Source: PALSA-1296 sp038210275
GTDB taxonomy: Bacteria > Bacteroidota > Ignavibacteria > Palsa-1295
Direction of reading: 5' to 3'
Assembly: GCA_038210275.1 (NCBI GenBank)
Contig: JBBQWV010000019.1
Coordinates: forward strand, 20,526-84,525
DNA length: 64,000 nt
Shown one piece after another: positions 56,121 to 64,000 of this stretch; the first letter of the stretch is position 1, and each line of letters opens with the position of its first letter. The notes below the pieces were generated by a model that saw only the letters and a program-made list of their open reading frames with translations, ran no database searches and was not told where the DNA came from. The translations under genes and the position numbers were made by a program.

Positions 56121-56567
56121 TCAGGATGTTATCTTTTTCATTATCTCATCCAATTCCTCATCGCTCATTCTCGGACCGTCATGGGATGTCAGATAGCCTT
56201 CGTATTTTTCACTAAACTTGGGATCTCCACTTAGCATCGGCTTCCAATCACCTTCAGGAATTCCATGCATCGGAACAAGTTTGACATGTGCATGATCTAC
56301 TCCCATTCCTTCAATGATGAGACCTGTTCTTTTGGTGCCAAGTTTATCATTCAAAATCGCGGAGAGATGTCTGGCTGCTTTCAACATTTCAGCAAAGCGA
56401 TCTTCATCTAACCCAAGTACATTACTATCAAGGTGTTCTTTAGTAACAAGCACCGTAAATCCGGGCGTGTTCGGAAACGGAGTTAAAAACGCAGCATGAT
56501 TTTCGTCCTCATAAACAAGCCAAGATTTTTCACTACCGGCAATAATACTACAGAAGATACATTCCAT
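56121..56567 (-). CDS. HIT-family protein
   Basis: About 148 residues from the inner ATG at 56567, where the family start MECIFCSIIAGS is seen; the frame extends 18 codons further but starts at TTG in the terminator. The zinc cysteines are CIFC, and the catalytic motif is VDHAHVKLVPMHG, with H-x-H-x-K instead of H-x-H-x-H, a variant seen in this HIT subgroup. Such proteins hydrolyse nucleotide derivatives or dinucleotides. It precedes queE and is likely the first gene of that transcript. Confidence 0.87.
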   Translation of the reverse strand: MECIFCSIIAGSEKSWLVYEDENHAAFLTPFPNTPGFTVLVTKEHLDSNVLGLDEDRFAEMLKAARHLSAILNDKLGTKRTGLIIEGMGVDHAHVKLVPMHGIPEGDWKPMLSGDPKFSEKYEGYLTSHDGPRMSDEELDEIMKKITS

Positions 56568-56597
56568 AATGATATTAGATGAAATAGATATTGAGTA

Positions 56598-56629
56598 CAA
56601 AAAAGCCGCTGCGTTTTGCAACGGCTTTC
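56598..56629 (-). terminator. Intrinsic terminator after tRNA-Pro
   Basis: The stem AAAGCCG/CGGCTTT extends through TGC/GCA over a short loop and is followed on the minus strand by six T residues. It lies between tRNA-Pro and the HIT gene. Confidence 0.75.
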
Positions 56630-56644
56630 CTATTTTCCTATATA

Positions 56645-56719
<75 letters not shown>

Positions 56720-56795
56720 AACTATCTCCCGAAAGAGAGTTGAATACAACTACGACGTGATAATTGAAGTTTCAAAATTTTAGTGGGCAATAAAA

Positions 56796-56822
56796 AAAGG
56801 TTCGAGCAAAGCTCGAACCTTT
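56796..56822 (-). terminator. Strong intrinsic terminator
   Basis: A perfect 12-bp stem AAAGGTTCGAGC / GCTCGAACCTTT with a 3-base loop, followed by T-rich sequence on the minus strand. It ends whatever is transcribed from the region 56830-57170. Confidence 0.8.
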
Positions 56823-56833
56823 AGAAAAAAACA

Positions 56834-56908
56834 GCGCTTCGGGATCTGTATGAGCGGTGAGAGAAATTGGTCCTCCCTTTGTGAAACACACACTAGTCTC
56901 CGAAGCGC
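56834..56908 (-). ncRNA. Candidate structured RNA 1
   Basis: A perfect 9-bp closing pair GCGCTTCGG / CCGAAGCGC encloses about 57 bases and is followed on the minus strand by TGTTTTTTTC, then by the terminator at 56796. No protein frame explains the sequence. Upstream on the same strand are two more hairpins, CCTCTTAT/ATAAGAGG (56922-56947) and TTGCATTC/GAATGCAA (56957-56974). I do not recognise the family. Confidence 0.4.
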
Positions 56909-57066
56909 CCCTATCAATAAACCTCTTATATAATAATCAATAAGAGGCCAAAATCGTTGCATTCTCGAATGCAAACTTACAGCATTCTCTATGGGAAAAC
57001 AAATAATTGGTGTCTGAGTTCAACAAATTAGAAGAAATCTTTAATTTTTTTTGGACCAATTAAAAT

Positions 57067-57140
57067 GCTCTGAACGAGTCCGGGGACGACTTTACATCTT
57101 TCATCCTCATTTTTCAGCATCCGACGGACTCGTTCAAAGC
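57067..57140 (-). ncRNA. Candidate structured RNA 2 (long stem)
   Basis: A 16-bp inverted repeat, GCTTTGAACGAGTCCG pairing with CGGACTCGTTCAGAGC and one G-U, encloses a loop of about 42 bases on the minus strand. It lies just after the stop of the secreted protein gene at 57171, so it might be a 3'UTR element, but the stem is too long for chance. A possible small hairpin (AAGGCA/TGCCTT) follows nearer the gene. Confidence 0.4.
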
Positions 57141-57170
57141 GAAAGGCAACTGCCTTAGGCAATACTATTA

Positions 57171-57716
57171 TTAGTCTCCGCTTTTTGCGACAACGTGCTT
57201 TACAAAAGCTTCGACTGAGGCACAATCCTGCAAATGATTTTCTCCGCAGGTAATATCAGAGATCTGACTTTCCGGCACAAGTTCCGGATTGATAACCTTA
57301 TAAAGCATGGCTTGTGAGCGGTAGTATCCCTGACCTTGCGAATTGAGTTTTAATCTCGGTTCATTGAAACCGATAATCCAATCAGCGCCGCTGGCACGAG
57401 CCTGCTTTTCAAGTATCGCGATAACATCTTCAGCGCTTGTTGCTTGAATGGTAATCAGTCCGATCTCAATCGCCGCTTTCGGCATGACCGAATCCGGCAT
57501 TGGCTCATGGTAAACAAGCGAAGTCGTATCCGCAACAATCGGCAAAGCAAAGAAAGAATGTTTCTCAATGCGAAGCGTATCCAAGTTTTTTGCACGAATC
57601 GTTTCGATCTTCCAAGAGTCTTCTTGCTCCTTGAAATTCTGAGCTTGTATTTTTTGGGTTGAAATCACAGTCATCATGACTGCTAACCCGGCTGCTATGA
57701 TCTTCATCTTTTTCAT
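57171..57716 (-). CDS. Secreted hypothetical protein
   Basis: About 181 residues from ATG 57716, chosen because GAGG lies 8 bases upstream and the signal peptide starts there (MKKMKIIAAGLAVMM, ending IQAQ); the frame can reach 57746. The mature part ends with ITCGENHLQDCASVEAFVKHVV and carries a GLITIQATSAEDVIAIL segment that recalls small YbjQ/DUF74-like or heavy-metal-binding folds, without certainty. It is monocistronic and precedes the structured RNA region. Confidence 0.7.
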   Translation of the reverse strand: MKKMKIIAAGLAVMMTVISTQKIQAQNFKEQEDSWKIETIRAKNLDTLRIEKHSFFALPIVADTTSLVYHEPMPDSVMPKAAIEIGLITIQATSAEDVIAILEKQARASGADWIIGFNEPRLKLNSQGQGYYRSQAMLYKVINPELVPESQISDITCGENHLQDCASVEAFVKHVVAKSGD

Positions 57717-57901
57717 TTTGTTACCTCTAATTCTCCTATTCATCATCTAAAATACCTTGCAAATCATACATAATAGATCTTCAAGGATAACCAATGCAAT
57801 TACCGTACCAGAACTCCAAAATATCCGGATCGTCTGATCGAGGTAAGATTATACCTCAAAAAGGAATAATCAATTTCCCCGCATTACTGTTAATATTAGC
57901 G

Positions 57902-57909
57902 TAATTTTG
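57902..57909 (+). promoter_or_regulatory. Candidate -7 element of the tRNA-Gly promoter
   Basis: TAATTTTG matches TAnnTTTG and lies 17 bases before the tRNA-Gly start at 57926. No clear -33 TTG was found at the expected distance. Confidence 0.4.
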
Positions 57910-57925
57910 TATTGCGACGATGAAT

Positions 57926-57997
<72 letters not shown>

Positions 57998-58076
57998 CTA
58001 AAAGAAACTACAAAATAGTCAGAGAACATACAATTTTCCCACGTTTCCACACGTAACATTATTTTAGGATCCAAAT

Positions 58077-58874
58077 ATGCAACATCTCCAGGATCTTGAA
58101 CCTTTAGTGCGAAGCGCCTCAAGAGGTGATAAGCAAAGCGAGGAACACTTGTTCGGAGTCCTCTATAAATTTGTCCAGTCCGTCATCAGAAAAAGATGGC
58201 GCAGTTCACTCTCCGAAGATGAAATTGCAGATATCCAGCTTGATTGCCTCGAAAAACTTCTCACTACATTCCGCGATCCCGAAAAAGCTGAGAAGGTCCT
58301 GGAACAGGGGCGCGTCTTCGGCTTCGTTCATGTAGTGGCTGAAAATACTGCTCTCGATTATAACCGTAAACGTAACCGTCGCGAAAAGGTCTTTTTGAGT
58401 ATTGATCAGATTACCGAATCTGACGAAAATCCAAATTGGGAATCGAAGCTTACCGGAGCAGTTGCTACTGCTGATCTCTCAGATTTCATTCTGGGTGGAA
58501 TGGAAACAACCCGTATGCTTGGTGAGCTTGATGAGAAATATCGCCAAGTTTTAGAGGATAGGCTCTCAGGACTCGAATACGATGAAATTGCTGAAAAGAT
58601 AGGGATTTCGGTTGCAAATGCACGGCAAATCCATAAACGAGGCGTCAATTTACTCAGGCAAAAGCTTGTTCAGAAAAATAAATCTTTGCTTTCTTTGCTT
58701 TCTCCGTCACAAAGCGCCCTTTTGAAACGATTATATACTAAGGAAGACTCTCCTCAAGTTGATGGAGACTCCCCGAAAGTAACGGAAGATGAAGCGCTTT
58801 CTGCATTTTATGCAGCTTTATTAAATAAGGGCTTAATCCTCTACTTCCTCACTATCGCAATCAGAAATTTATAG
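58077..58874 (+). CDS. ECF-type RNA polymerase sigma factor with C-terminal tail
   Basis: 265 residues. Sigma region 2 spans about residues 5-100 (VRSASRGDKQSEEHLFGVLYK, ... DCLEKLLTTFRD, VHVVAENTALDYNRKRNRR). Region 4 is at about 145-205, with the helix-turn-helix EYDEIAEKIGISVANARQIHKR. Beyond it, about 60 residues end in a hydrophobic stretch (KGLILYFLTIAIRNL), unusual for an ECF sigma factor. It starts 79 bases after tRNA-Gly and is 2 bases from the next gene. The operon with a single-pass membrane protein suggests control by that protein as an anti-sigma factor, which is inference. Confidence 0.85.
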   Translation: MQHLQDLEPLVRSASRGDKQSEEHLFGVLYKFVQSVIRKRWRSSLSEDEIADIQLDCLEKLLTTFRDPEKAEKVLEQGRVFGFVHVVAENTALDYNRKRNRREKVFLSIDQITESDENPNWESKLTGAVATADLSDFILGGMETTRMLGELDEKYRQVLEDRLSGLEYDEIAEKIGISVANARQIHKRGVNLLRQKLVQKNKSLLSLLSPSQSALLKRLYTKEDSPQVDGDSPKVTEDEALSAFYAALLNKGLILYFLTIAIRNL

Positions 58875-58876
58875 TA

Positions 58877-59764
58877 ATGAACCAAATAGAGAAAATATCG
58901 AATCGCTTTTGTGACGCATACCTTCTTGCAATGCTTGAAGGCTCCGACACTGCAAGTGTTATCGGAAAATTTTCGAAGGATTTCCCCGAACTTGCTTCGC
59001 AATTTGAGGTGAATGCCCATTCTTTGAATATTCTATATGGTGATATCCATTCATCCCCAAAGCCTTCAGATGATGAGATCGCTGCAGCATATAAAAAAGT
59101 CTCCGAAAGATTTGCTACAAGTCCATCGCGAAATATCGCCGCCGCTCCAAAACTCGGATTTTTTGCTCAACTTCAAGAAAGCTTTAAAGCAAGCCCACGG
59201 TGGACGGGAGCTACTTTAGGAATCGGGTTGGCTGTTGTCATCGCATTGCTCTGGCAGCCGTGGGTGATCAAACAATCTTTAAATCAGACAGCTGAGAACA
59301 TTCCTTCGACGACGGAAGTAAATCCTTCTGCTCCGCAAGAACTTGCATCGAACGATCAGATTTCTAACGACCCTACGAAAACACCTGAAGTAAAATTTCG
59401 CGGAAAGAATCAGAAAGACTTATTGACTCCTACCCAAAGAAATCAGCAGGATTCCATTGACGATGTGAAGTTGAAAGCAATGACTGTTCCAAAACAACTC
59501 ACGGCTCCTTCAGGACTTCAGGTTGAAGCGCTTTCGCAAGGTTCTATTATAATTCATTGGGCTGCTTCTGATGATGCACTGAGCTACATTCTGGAAATGA
59601 AAGGCGCGAACGATGATTCATTTGTCCCTGTTACGCAAATAAGTCAGACGAAGGCTCGGATCACACATCTTGAAAGCGGAAAAACCTATTTCGTTCGAGT
59701 GATTGCAGCAAGTGGTGAACGGAAAGGACCTGCGTCTGATGCCAAGAGCATCGTTGTTCCGTGA
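58877..59764 (+). CDS. Single-pass membrane protein with external fibronectin III domain (putative anti-sigma)
   Basis: 295 residues. The first ~110 residues are soluble and helical (DAYLLAMLEGSDTASVIGKF..., IAAAYKKVSERFA). A membrane helix is at about 112-131 (LGIGLAVVIALLWQPWV), preceded by basic residues, so the N-terminus is inside. A polar linker follows. An Fn3 domain at about 207-295 (PSGLQVEALSQGSIIIHWAASDD..., SGKTYFVRVIAASGE) lies outside. No zinc-finger anti-sigma motif is seen. Its place between a sigma gene and a protease gene (overlapping the latter by four bases) makes it the likely sensor/anti-sigma factor. Confidence 0.7.
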   Translation: MNQIEKISNRFCDAYLLAMLEGSDTASVIGKFSKDFPELASQFEVNAHSLNILYGDIHSSPKPSDDEIAAAYKKVSERFATSPSRNIAAAPKLGFFAQLQESFKASPRWTGATLGIGLAVVIALLWQPWVIKQSLNQTAENIPSTTEVNPSAPQELASNDQISNDPTKTPEVKFRGKNQKDLLTPTQRNQQDSIDDVKLKAMTVPKQLTAPSGLQVEALSQGSIIIHWAASDDALSYILEMKGANDDSFVPVTQISQTKARITHLESGKTYFVRVIAASGERKGPASDAKSIVVP

Positions 59765-62262
59765 AACTAAAATTACTCTGCGCATTCACTCTCGTATTTC
59801 TTCTTTTTTTTCGGCAATCGTTCGCTCAGGAGCCTTTAACAAAAGGACTTGAAAGCAAACTTGATTCGCTTTATCTTGTTGCAGAGTATAGTCAAGGCGA
59901 AGCAATTATTCGTAGTGCAATAAGAGAACTCTCCTCTTCAACAAATGTTTCGACTCTCGCATGGCTTGAATTACAACTCGGTATTTTTACACAAGAGTTA
60001 GGAAAATATTCCGATGCCGAAGCCGCATACCTCCATTCGGAAAAACTTTCTTCAACTTTTTCATCGAACGATAATCTATTTACTGCTTCAGTATTAAGCA
60101 GACTTTCTGTCCTCTATTCCGAGCAAGGCAGATTTGAAGATGCAAAGCAAGCAGCACAAAAACAATTCTCGATCTACCAAATACGTCTTGGCAAAGACGA
60201 CCCTGCTACTGCTTTTGCATCAATCATTCTTGCTCAGCAGTATGTCAATATATCGCGACCTGATTCGGCAACAATTATACTTGATGAATTCCGACCTATC
60301 ATCCTGAAAGATTTTGGTGAAGTTAGCAAAGAAGCTTCTCGTTTACATGAAGCTGAGGGCAGAGTTGCTTTCGCCAAAAGAGAATACAATAAAGCTGAAG
60401 AATATTTTCTGATCGCCAGAAAGACTGCTGCGAATACTCCAGGCGATAGACATCCGCTTACTGCACGAATCGCATTAGCCCTTGCAAGAACAAGACTCAT
60501 TCTTGGCAATACCGATTCTGCGTTCAGCGATGTTAATGATGCATTATCGGTGGCATTCCGAGCCAGCGGACCATCCCATCCTTTTACCGCTGAATGCTAC
60601 ATCGCAAAAGCCTGTATCGAAGAAGCAATGGGCAGAATTCCGAGCGCATTCGAAACATATCGCAAAGCTCTTGTAGTTTATAAAGAAGCAACCAGAGAAA
60701 ACTTTCGCTATACCAGCGAAAGAGAACGTCTTGCATTTATCCGAAGCGTTGATGATCAGCTTGCAAGACTTGCCAGTTCAACTCTTCGAACTTCCGCATT
60801 CTTCCCGAAAGGTATCGGCGTCTATTATGACGGTCTGCTTTTCCAAAAAGGGATCGTTCTTTCAAGTCTTCAGGCAATGCGAAGAAGCGCCGTTAACTCC
60901 GGCGATTCCACGATTGCTTCTTATCTGGATAAACTTGCATTACTAAGAACTCGGAGATCAAGATTGCAAAGTGGATCAGCGAAGATCGAAAAGCCATTCA
61001 TGAATCAAGATTCTCTCAGCGATCAAGCCAATCTCATCGAAAAAGAATTAGCGCGACGATCGCAGGCATTTTCAAATCTCCAATCTCTTGGCAAGAGGTC
61101 GTGGCAGGATGTACTTCATGCCGAAAGCGACAAAAATATTTGCATCGAGATCAACCACTTTGCATATTACGATGGTGAGCGAAAAACAGATACGGCATAT
61201 TATGCTGCACTTATTCTGCGCGAAAGCGATTCATCTCATCCCGGTTTAGCAGTAATTGGAAGAGCAGAGAATATCGAAGATTCTTCAGTCATCAGACAAT
61301 ATTTCCGGTCGCTTGAACGAGATGCAAAAAAAAGAACGATGAATGCTTCGCGAATCTCCAAGCTTCTCTGGTCTCCGCTCCAACCGTATTTGGAAAATGC
61401 TAAACAGATCATCATTTCGCCTGACGGTATCTACCATCAGCTTTCGATTGCAGCATTAGTTGGAGAAGATGGCGAACCACTCGGAGTGCATCTCCGAATT
61501 TCTTCAACTACCAGTACAGCCGACATCATCCAATCAAACTCAGCCGATTCATCGCATTCGATAGATATTTTTGCCGATCCTGATTATTCCTCCGGCTCAA
61601 CTCATGCCGATGACGAACTCGAGCGACTTCCCGGTACGCTGAAAGAATCACAGGCAATTGAAGCTTCATTCAAAAATGCAGGGTGGCAGATAAATATATT
61701 TACTGAAAAAAATGCTACAGAAAAAAATCTTCGAAGCATTAAGCATCCAAAAATTCTTCACATCGCAACGCATGGTAAATTTACGATTCATAAAAAAACG
61801 GATCAAGAAAACGATTCAAAAGAATTAGAAAATTCTTTGATCAGCTCATCCCTCTATTTCACCGGCGCTAATACTACGCTTTCAAAAGGCTCTGCCGATC
61901 CTGCCGATGACGGAGTTCTGACTGCTCTCGAAGCAATGGATCTTGATCTTGAAGGCACTGATCTTGTAACCCTCAGCGCTTGCGAAAGCGGCAAAGGCAT
62001 CATCCAACCCGGCGAAGGAGCCTTCGGACTTGCCAGAGCCTTTCGCACTGCCGGAGCAAAAAACATCCTGATGTCGCTCTGGCAAGTAACTGATCGCGAG
62101 ACGAAAGAACTGATGACAGCTTTCTATAAAAATCTGCTCAGTGGTCAGTCGAAAAGTGAAGCATTGCGAAATGCACAGCTTACTGAGCGCGATATCGTTA
62201 AGAAACGCTACGGCAATGATATACCGTACTTCTGGGCAGGATTTGTACTTATAGGGTATTAA
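59761..62262 (+). CDS. Exported TPR-CHAT caspase-like protease
   Basis: 833 residues from a GTG start that overlaps the previous stop by 4 bases. Residues 1-21 form a signal peptide (KLLCAFTLVFLLFFRQSFAQ). Residues 25-330 hold TPR-like helical repeats with LGKYSDAEAAYLHSEKL and LYSEQGRFEDAKQAAQ types. The CHAT domain is C-terminal with His671 in HIATHG and Cys741 in LSACESGKG, followed by GEGAFGLARAFRTAGA. CHAT proteases are caspase/separase relatives. Being exported is unusual and would put it on the same side as the Fn3 domain of the upstream protein, a possible cleavage target. Confidence 0.88.
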   Translation: MKLKLLCAFTLVFLLFFRQSFAQEPLTKGLESKLDSLYLVAEYSQGEAIIRSAIRELSSSTNVSTLAWLELQLGIFTQELGKYSDAEAAYLHSEKLSSTFSSNDNLFTASVLSRLSVLYSEQGRFEDAKQAAQKQFSIYQIRLGKDDPATAFASIILAQQYVNISRPDSATIILDEFRPIILKDFGEVSKEASRLHEAEGRVAFAKREYNKAEEYFLIARKTAANTPGDRHPLTARIALALARTRLILGNTDSAFSDVNDALSVAFRASGPSHPFTAECYIAKACIEEAMGRIPSAFETYRKALVVYKEATRENFRYTSERERLAFIRSVDDQLARLASSTLRTSAFFPKGIGVYYDGLLFQKGIVLSSLQAMRRSAVNSGDSTIASYLDKLALLRTRRSRLQSGSAKIEKPFMNQDSLSDQANLIEKELARRSQAFSNLQSLGKRSWQDVLHAESDKNICIEINHFAYYDGERKTDTAYYAALILRESDSSHPGLAVIGRAENIEDSSVIRQYFRSLERDAKKRTMNASRISKLLWSPLQPYLENAKQIIISPDGIYHQLSIAALVGEDGEPLGVHLRISSTTSTADIIQSNSADSSHSIDIFADPDYSSGSTHADDELERLPGTLKESQAIEASFKNAGWQINIFTEKNATEKNLRSIKHPKILHIATHGKFTIHKKTDQENDSKELENSLISSSLYFTGANTTLSKGSADPADDGVLTALEAMDLDLEGTDLVTLSACESGKGIIQPGEGAFGLARAFRTAGAKNILMSLWQVTDRETKELMTAFYKNLLSGQSKSEALRNAQLTERDIVKKRYGNDIPYFWAGFVLIGY

Positions 62263-62277
62263 GGAGAAATAATAAAT

Positions 62278-62304
62278 GTCATTGCGAGCGATAGCGAAGC
62301 AATC
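62278..62304. repeat. Half copy of the dispersed inverted-repeat element
   Basis: GTCATTGCGAGCGATAGCG then AAGCAATC matches the left end of the element at 28022-28121. The right half is absent. It lies in the 88-base gap between the CHAT gene and the next gene. Confidence 0.7.
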
Positions 62305-62350
62305 AAGGGGTTTTGTCACAACATTAATTTTGAAAACGTTTAAATAGTAT

Positions 62351-63460
62351 ATGAAAAGAATCTTCAAACGAGCTACTCTGCTATTCTCGGTGCTTTTGCT
62401 ATTAGCATCAGCGAAGATCAATGCGCAGGATTTGCTTCCGGAGCTTAATATTTCGCCGCGTCCTTCGACAAGATTATCGGATTGGATGAGCAAACGCGAG
62501 ACAGCATCACTCTATATCCCAAACTCACTAAAGAGCACTGATATAAAGATCGAAGCGAAACTTTCTCTTAATGGAACACTAATCGTCGCAACAAAAACAA
62601 ATGCAATGCCTTTCGTCACTATTCCGCATGGCGGAATCCTCTTATCTGCCGGCGATATGTTTCCCGATAACGCAGTAACTTTTTATGGCGATCTCAGAGC
62701 AAGCACTATGAGGTCAGGAATTCTGCCCGAAGGAAATTATGAACTCTGCATTACTCTTCTTGACGCGAAAACTTTGCAACCTGTTTCGACAACTACTTGC
62801 CGTTCGTTTTCGCTGATCAAAAATATTCTCCCGACTCTTCTTCAGCCGGAAGATAATAAGAAGATCATCAGCGGCACCGAGAAAGCGACGCTCTTCGTCT
62901 GGACTCCGATGATACCTATTCCATCAACACCGATCACTTATAGGCTTCGCGTCGTTGAAATCCATCAAGGACAATCAGCGCAGCAAGCATTTTATATAAA
63001 TCCCGTTCTCTTCGAAAAAACAACAATCGGCACAACGCAGCTTCTATGGCCGCAAGAAATTCCATTGCCAAATATCGGTGCCAATCTTGCATGGGCAGTG
63101 CAGCCGGAAGATGAGCTTGGCAATCCCTATATTTTACCGGAGCGATTTAGTAATGCATTTACTCTTCTCGTTCTTCCATCAAGCGAAGAATGCAGTAAAA
63201 TTTCCGGTAAGATCATGAGGCTTCGCAGCGATGGCTTAAAAGTCGAAGAAGAATACTGGGAAGCTGATGGCAGACTTCAGCGCATCACGCAACTCCTCGA
63301 AGAAGCCGAAGAGCGTGCCGATGCACTCAGCATTCAAAAATCAAAGAACGATCAAACTCAGGCAAATACGAAACTCGAAAAGATCAAGACAACCTTCGAT
63401 ATGCAGCGCACAAAATATGATGCCGCTGTTTCCGAATATGAGAAATGCTTGGGAAGATAG
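62351..63460 (+). CDS. Secreted protein paralogous to the giant protein's N-terminus, with coiled coil
   Basis: 369 residues. The signal peptide ends at about residue 25 (SAKINAQ). Residues 40-170 match the N-terminal domain of the 2254-residue protein (shared core LPEGNYELCITLLD), and residues 170-290 are Ig/Fn3-like. The last ~90 residues form a charged coiled coil (EERADALSIQKSKNDQTQ... type). No T9SS sorting domain is visible. Being last in the sigma/CHAT operon, it may be a surface partner or target of that system; this is inference. Confidence 0.8.
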   Translation: MKRIFKRATLLFSVLLLLASAKINAQDLLPELNISPRPSTRLSDWMSKRETASLYIPNSLKSTDIKIEAKLSLNGTLIVATKTNAMPFVTIPHGGILLSAGDMFPDNAVTFYGDLRASTMRSGILPEGNYELCITLLDAKTLQPVSTTTCRSFSLIKNILPTLLQPEDNKKIISGTEKATLFVWTPMIPIPSTPITYRLRVVEIHQGQSAQQAFYINPVLFEKTTIGTTQLLWPQEIPLPNIGANLAWAVQPEDELGNPYILPERFSNAFTLLVLPSSEECSKISGKIMRLRSDGLKVEEEYWEADGRLQRITQLLEEAEERADALSIQKSKNDQTQANTKLEKIKTTFDMQRTKYDAAVSEYEKCLGR

Positions 63461-63514
63461 TTTTGGAGTTTAGGAGTTGGTAGTTTTGTAGCGAAATTCC
63501 ACCCTTCTCCAGTA

Positions 63515-63535
63515 GGACGGACTCTCAGTCCGTCC
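63515..63535. repeat. Short hairpin repeat GGACGGACT...AGTCCGTCC
   Basis: A perfect 9-bp inverted repeat with a 3-base loop. It lies 55 bases after the last gene, but no T-run follows on either strand, so it is a dispersed hairpin rather than a terminator. Confidence 0.6.
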
Positions 63536-63679
63536 CTCCAATCCCCTTCTTTCTGAACCCCTCTTCCCCCACTCAGTCCTCATAACTCAGCACTTAGTGC
63601 TACCCACACGATGTGGATAACTTTGAAAGTTGATCTGTAATTCCTTATAATTCATCAACATCGCTCTGCACATAGCAAA

Positions 63680-63714
63680 GTCTTTAGTTATTAGTCTTTA
63701 GTCTTTAGCAGAAA
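63680..63714. repeat. Second copy of the gtctttag filler repeat
   Basis: TTTAG-ending units closing with TTTAGCAGAAA, in the same orientation and with the same ending as 4605-4638. Confidence 0.6.
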
Positions 63715-63742
63715 GCCACCCCAAATCACTGCCCCCAATTTC

Positions 63743-63772
63743 ATCCTTCATCCTTCATCCCTCATCCTTTCC
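63743..63772. repeat. Second copy of the ATCCTTC-type dispersed repeat
   Basis: ATCCTTCATCC units ending ATCCTTTCC. 27 of 30 positions match the reverse complement of 26638-26667. Confidence 0.65.
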
Positions 63773-64000
63773 CAAAACTCCCGGGTGAGCGACTGTAACT
63801 CCATATAATTCAAGCATATCGTTGGGTAATTATATACCTATTGAGTTTGGAGGCTGTAAGTTATTATTATAAAAGGGTTTGCTGTTGTTGATTTTTCTTC
63901 TCTTTTTGAGCCTTTTTGAAGGTTAATTCCCCCGAAGATAGATCGGGGAATTCCGCTCGTTCCGTACCGCTCAACAGCCCTTCAATCGTTAGTATTTGAA

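Larger units (their letters stand above)
63461..64000. other. Non-coding, repeat-rich end of the window
   Basis: No gene is visible in 540 bases. The stretch holds a hairpin GGACGGACT/AGTCCGTCC (63515-63535), an AGCACTTAGTGCT palindrome near 63590, a copy of the gtctttag filler (63680-63714), the ATCCTTC repeat (63743-63772) and an AT-rich stretch after 63800. These look like dispersed filler repeats. Confidence 0.6.

Noticed and set aside
56796..57170. RNase P RNA or tmRNA as identity of the structured region
   Set aside because: I found neither the GAGGAAAGUCC-type core of RNase P nor the tRNA-like end of tmRNA, so no family is claimed.
57028..57225. 65-codon minus-strand frame
   Set aside because: It overlaps the end of the secreted protein gene and the long stem, and has no recognisable protein features.

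Overview
The window looks like a chromosome segment from the Bacteroidota/Chlorobiota side of the FCB superphylum, possibly a Kapabacteria- or Ignavibacteria-like lineage. The evidence is several secreted proteins with type IX secretion (T9SS) C-terminal sorting domains, a bacillithiol enzyme (BshC), outer-membrane and Kdo genes (lptD-like, kdsC), and TAnnTTTG-type promoter elements. No rRNA gene is present, so the placement is inference. Many non-coding gaps hold short dispersed repeats.

Layout. 1-2011: the 5' part of a secreted FG-GAP/ASPIC protein, divergent from a GT-C-like membrane protein (2051-3244). 3317-9368: a long minus-strand operon read ybaB, recR, methyltransferase, two lipoproteins, heparinase-like enzyme, flippase. 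9466-23322: minus-strand accessory genes, including a radical-SAM protein, RibD-like reductase, small membrane protein, TfoX-like proteins, a decayed stress-protein gene, PAP2 phosphatase, methyltransferase and three T9SS cargo proteins. 23374-26552: a defence-type locus built on a wrecked type IIG restriction-modification gene. Three copies of that gene's 3' end bracket a TIR protein and an Xre/RES toxin-antitoxin pair. 26872-29197: recA, recX and a VOC protein. 29227-34772: a cysteine-rich protein, HAD phosphatase, bshC, tRNA-Arg, a cation/proton antiporter behind a structured leader, and a DUF389 protein. 34889-43766: a two-gene unit for a 2254-residue surface protein and a fibronectin-III protein. 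43904-46494: kdsC, a YVTN-propeller protein and a DOPA-dioxygenase-like enzyme. 46558-56567: minus-strand genes read HIT, queE, hypothetical, queF, queD, queC, lptD, tilS, ftsH. 56598-57998: tRNA-Pro, tRNA-Gly, a secreted protein and an unidentified RNA-like region. 58077-63460: an operon with an ECF sigma factor, a single-pass membrane protein with an external Fn3 domain, an exported TPR-CHAT protease, and a secreted paralogue of the giant protein's N-terminus. 63461-64000: non-coding and repeat-rich.

Most interesting points: (1) the triplicated R-M tail locus whose two cargo modules both belong to NAD+-attacking families; (2) the sigma/membrane protein/exported CHAT operon, which could be a proteolytic sigma-release circuit; (3) a shared AGGTRC-N8-GCACCT palindrome upstream of recA and of a radical-SAM repair-like gene, a candidate SOS operator; (4) unassigned structured RNAs at 32142-32279 and 56834-57140; (5) an inverted array of 8-mers inside the start of a lipoprotein gene.

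Coordinates of short sites were counted by hand and may be off by one or two bases.
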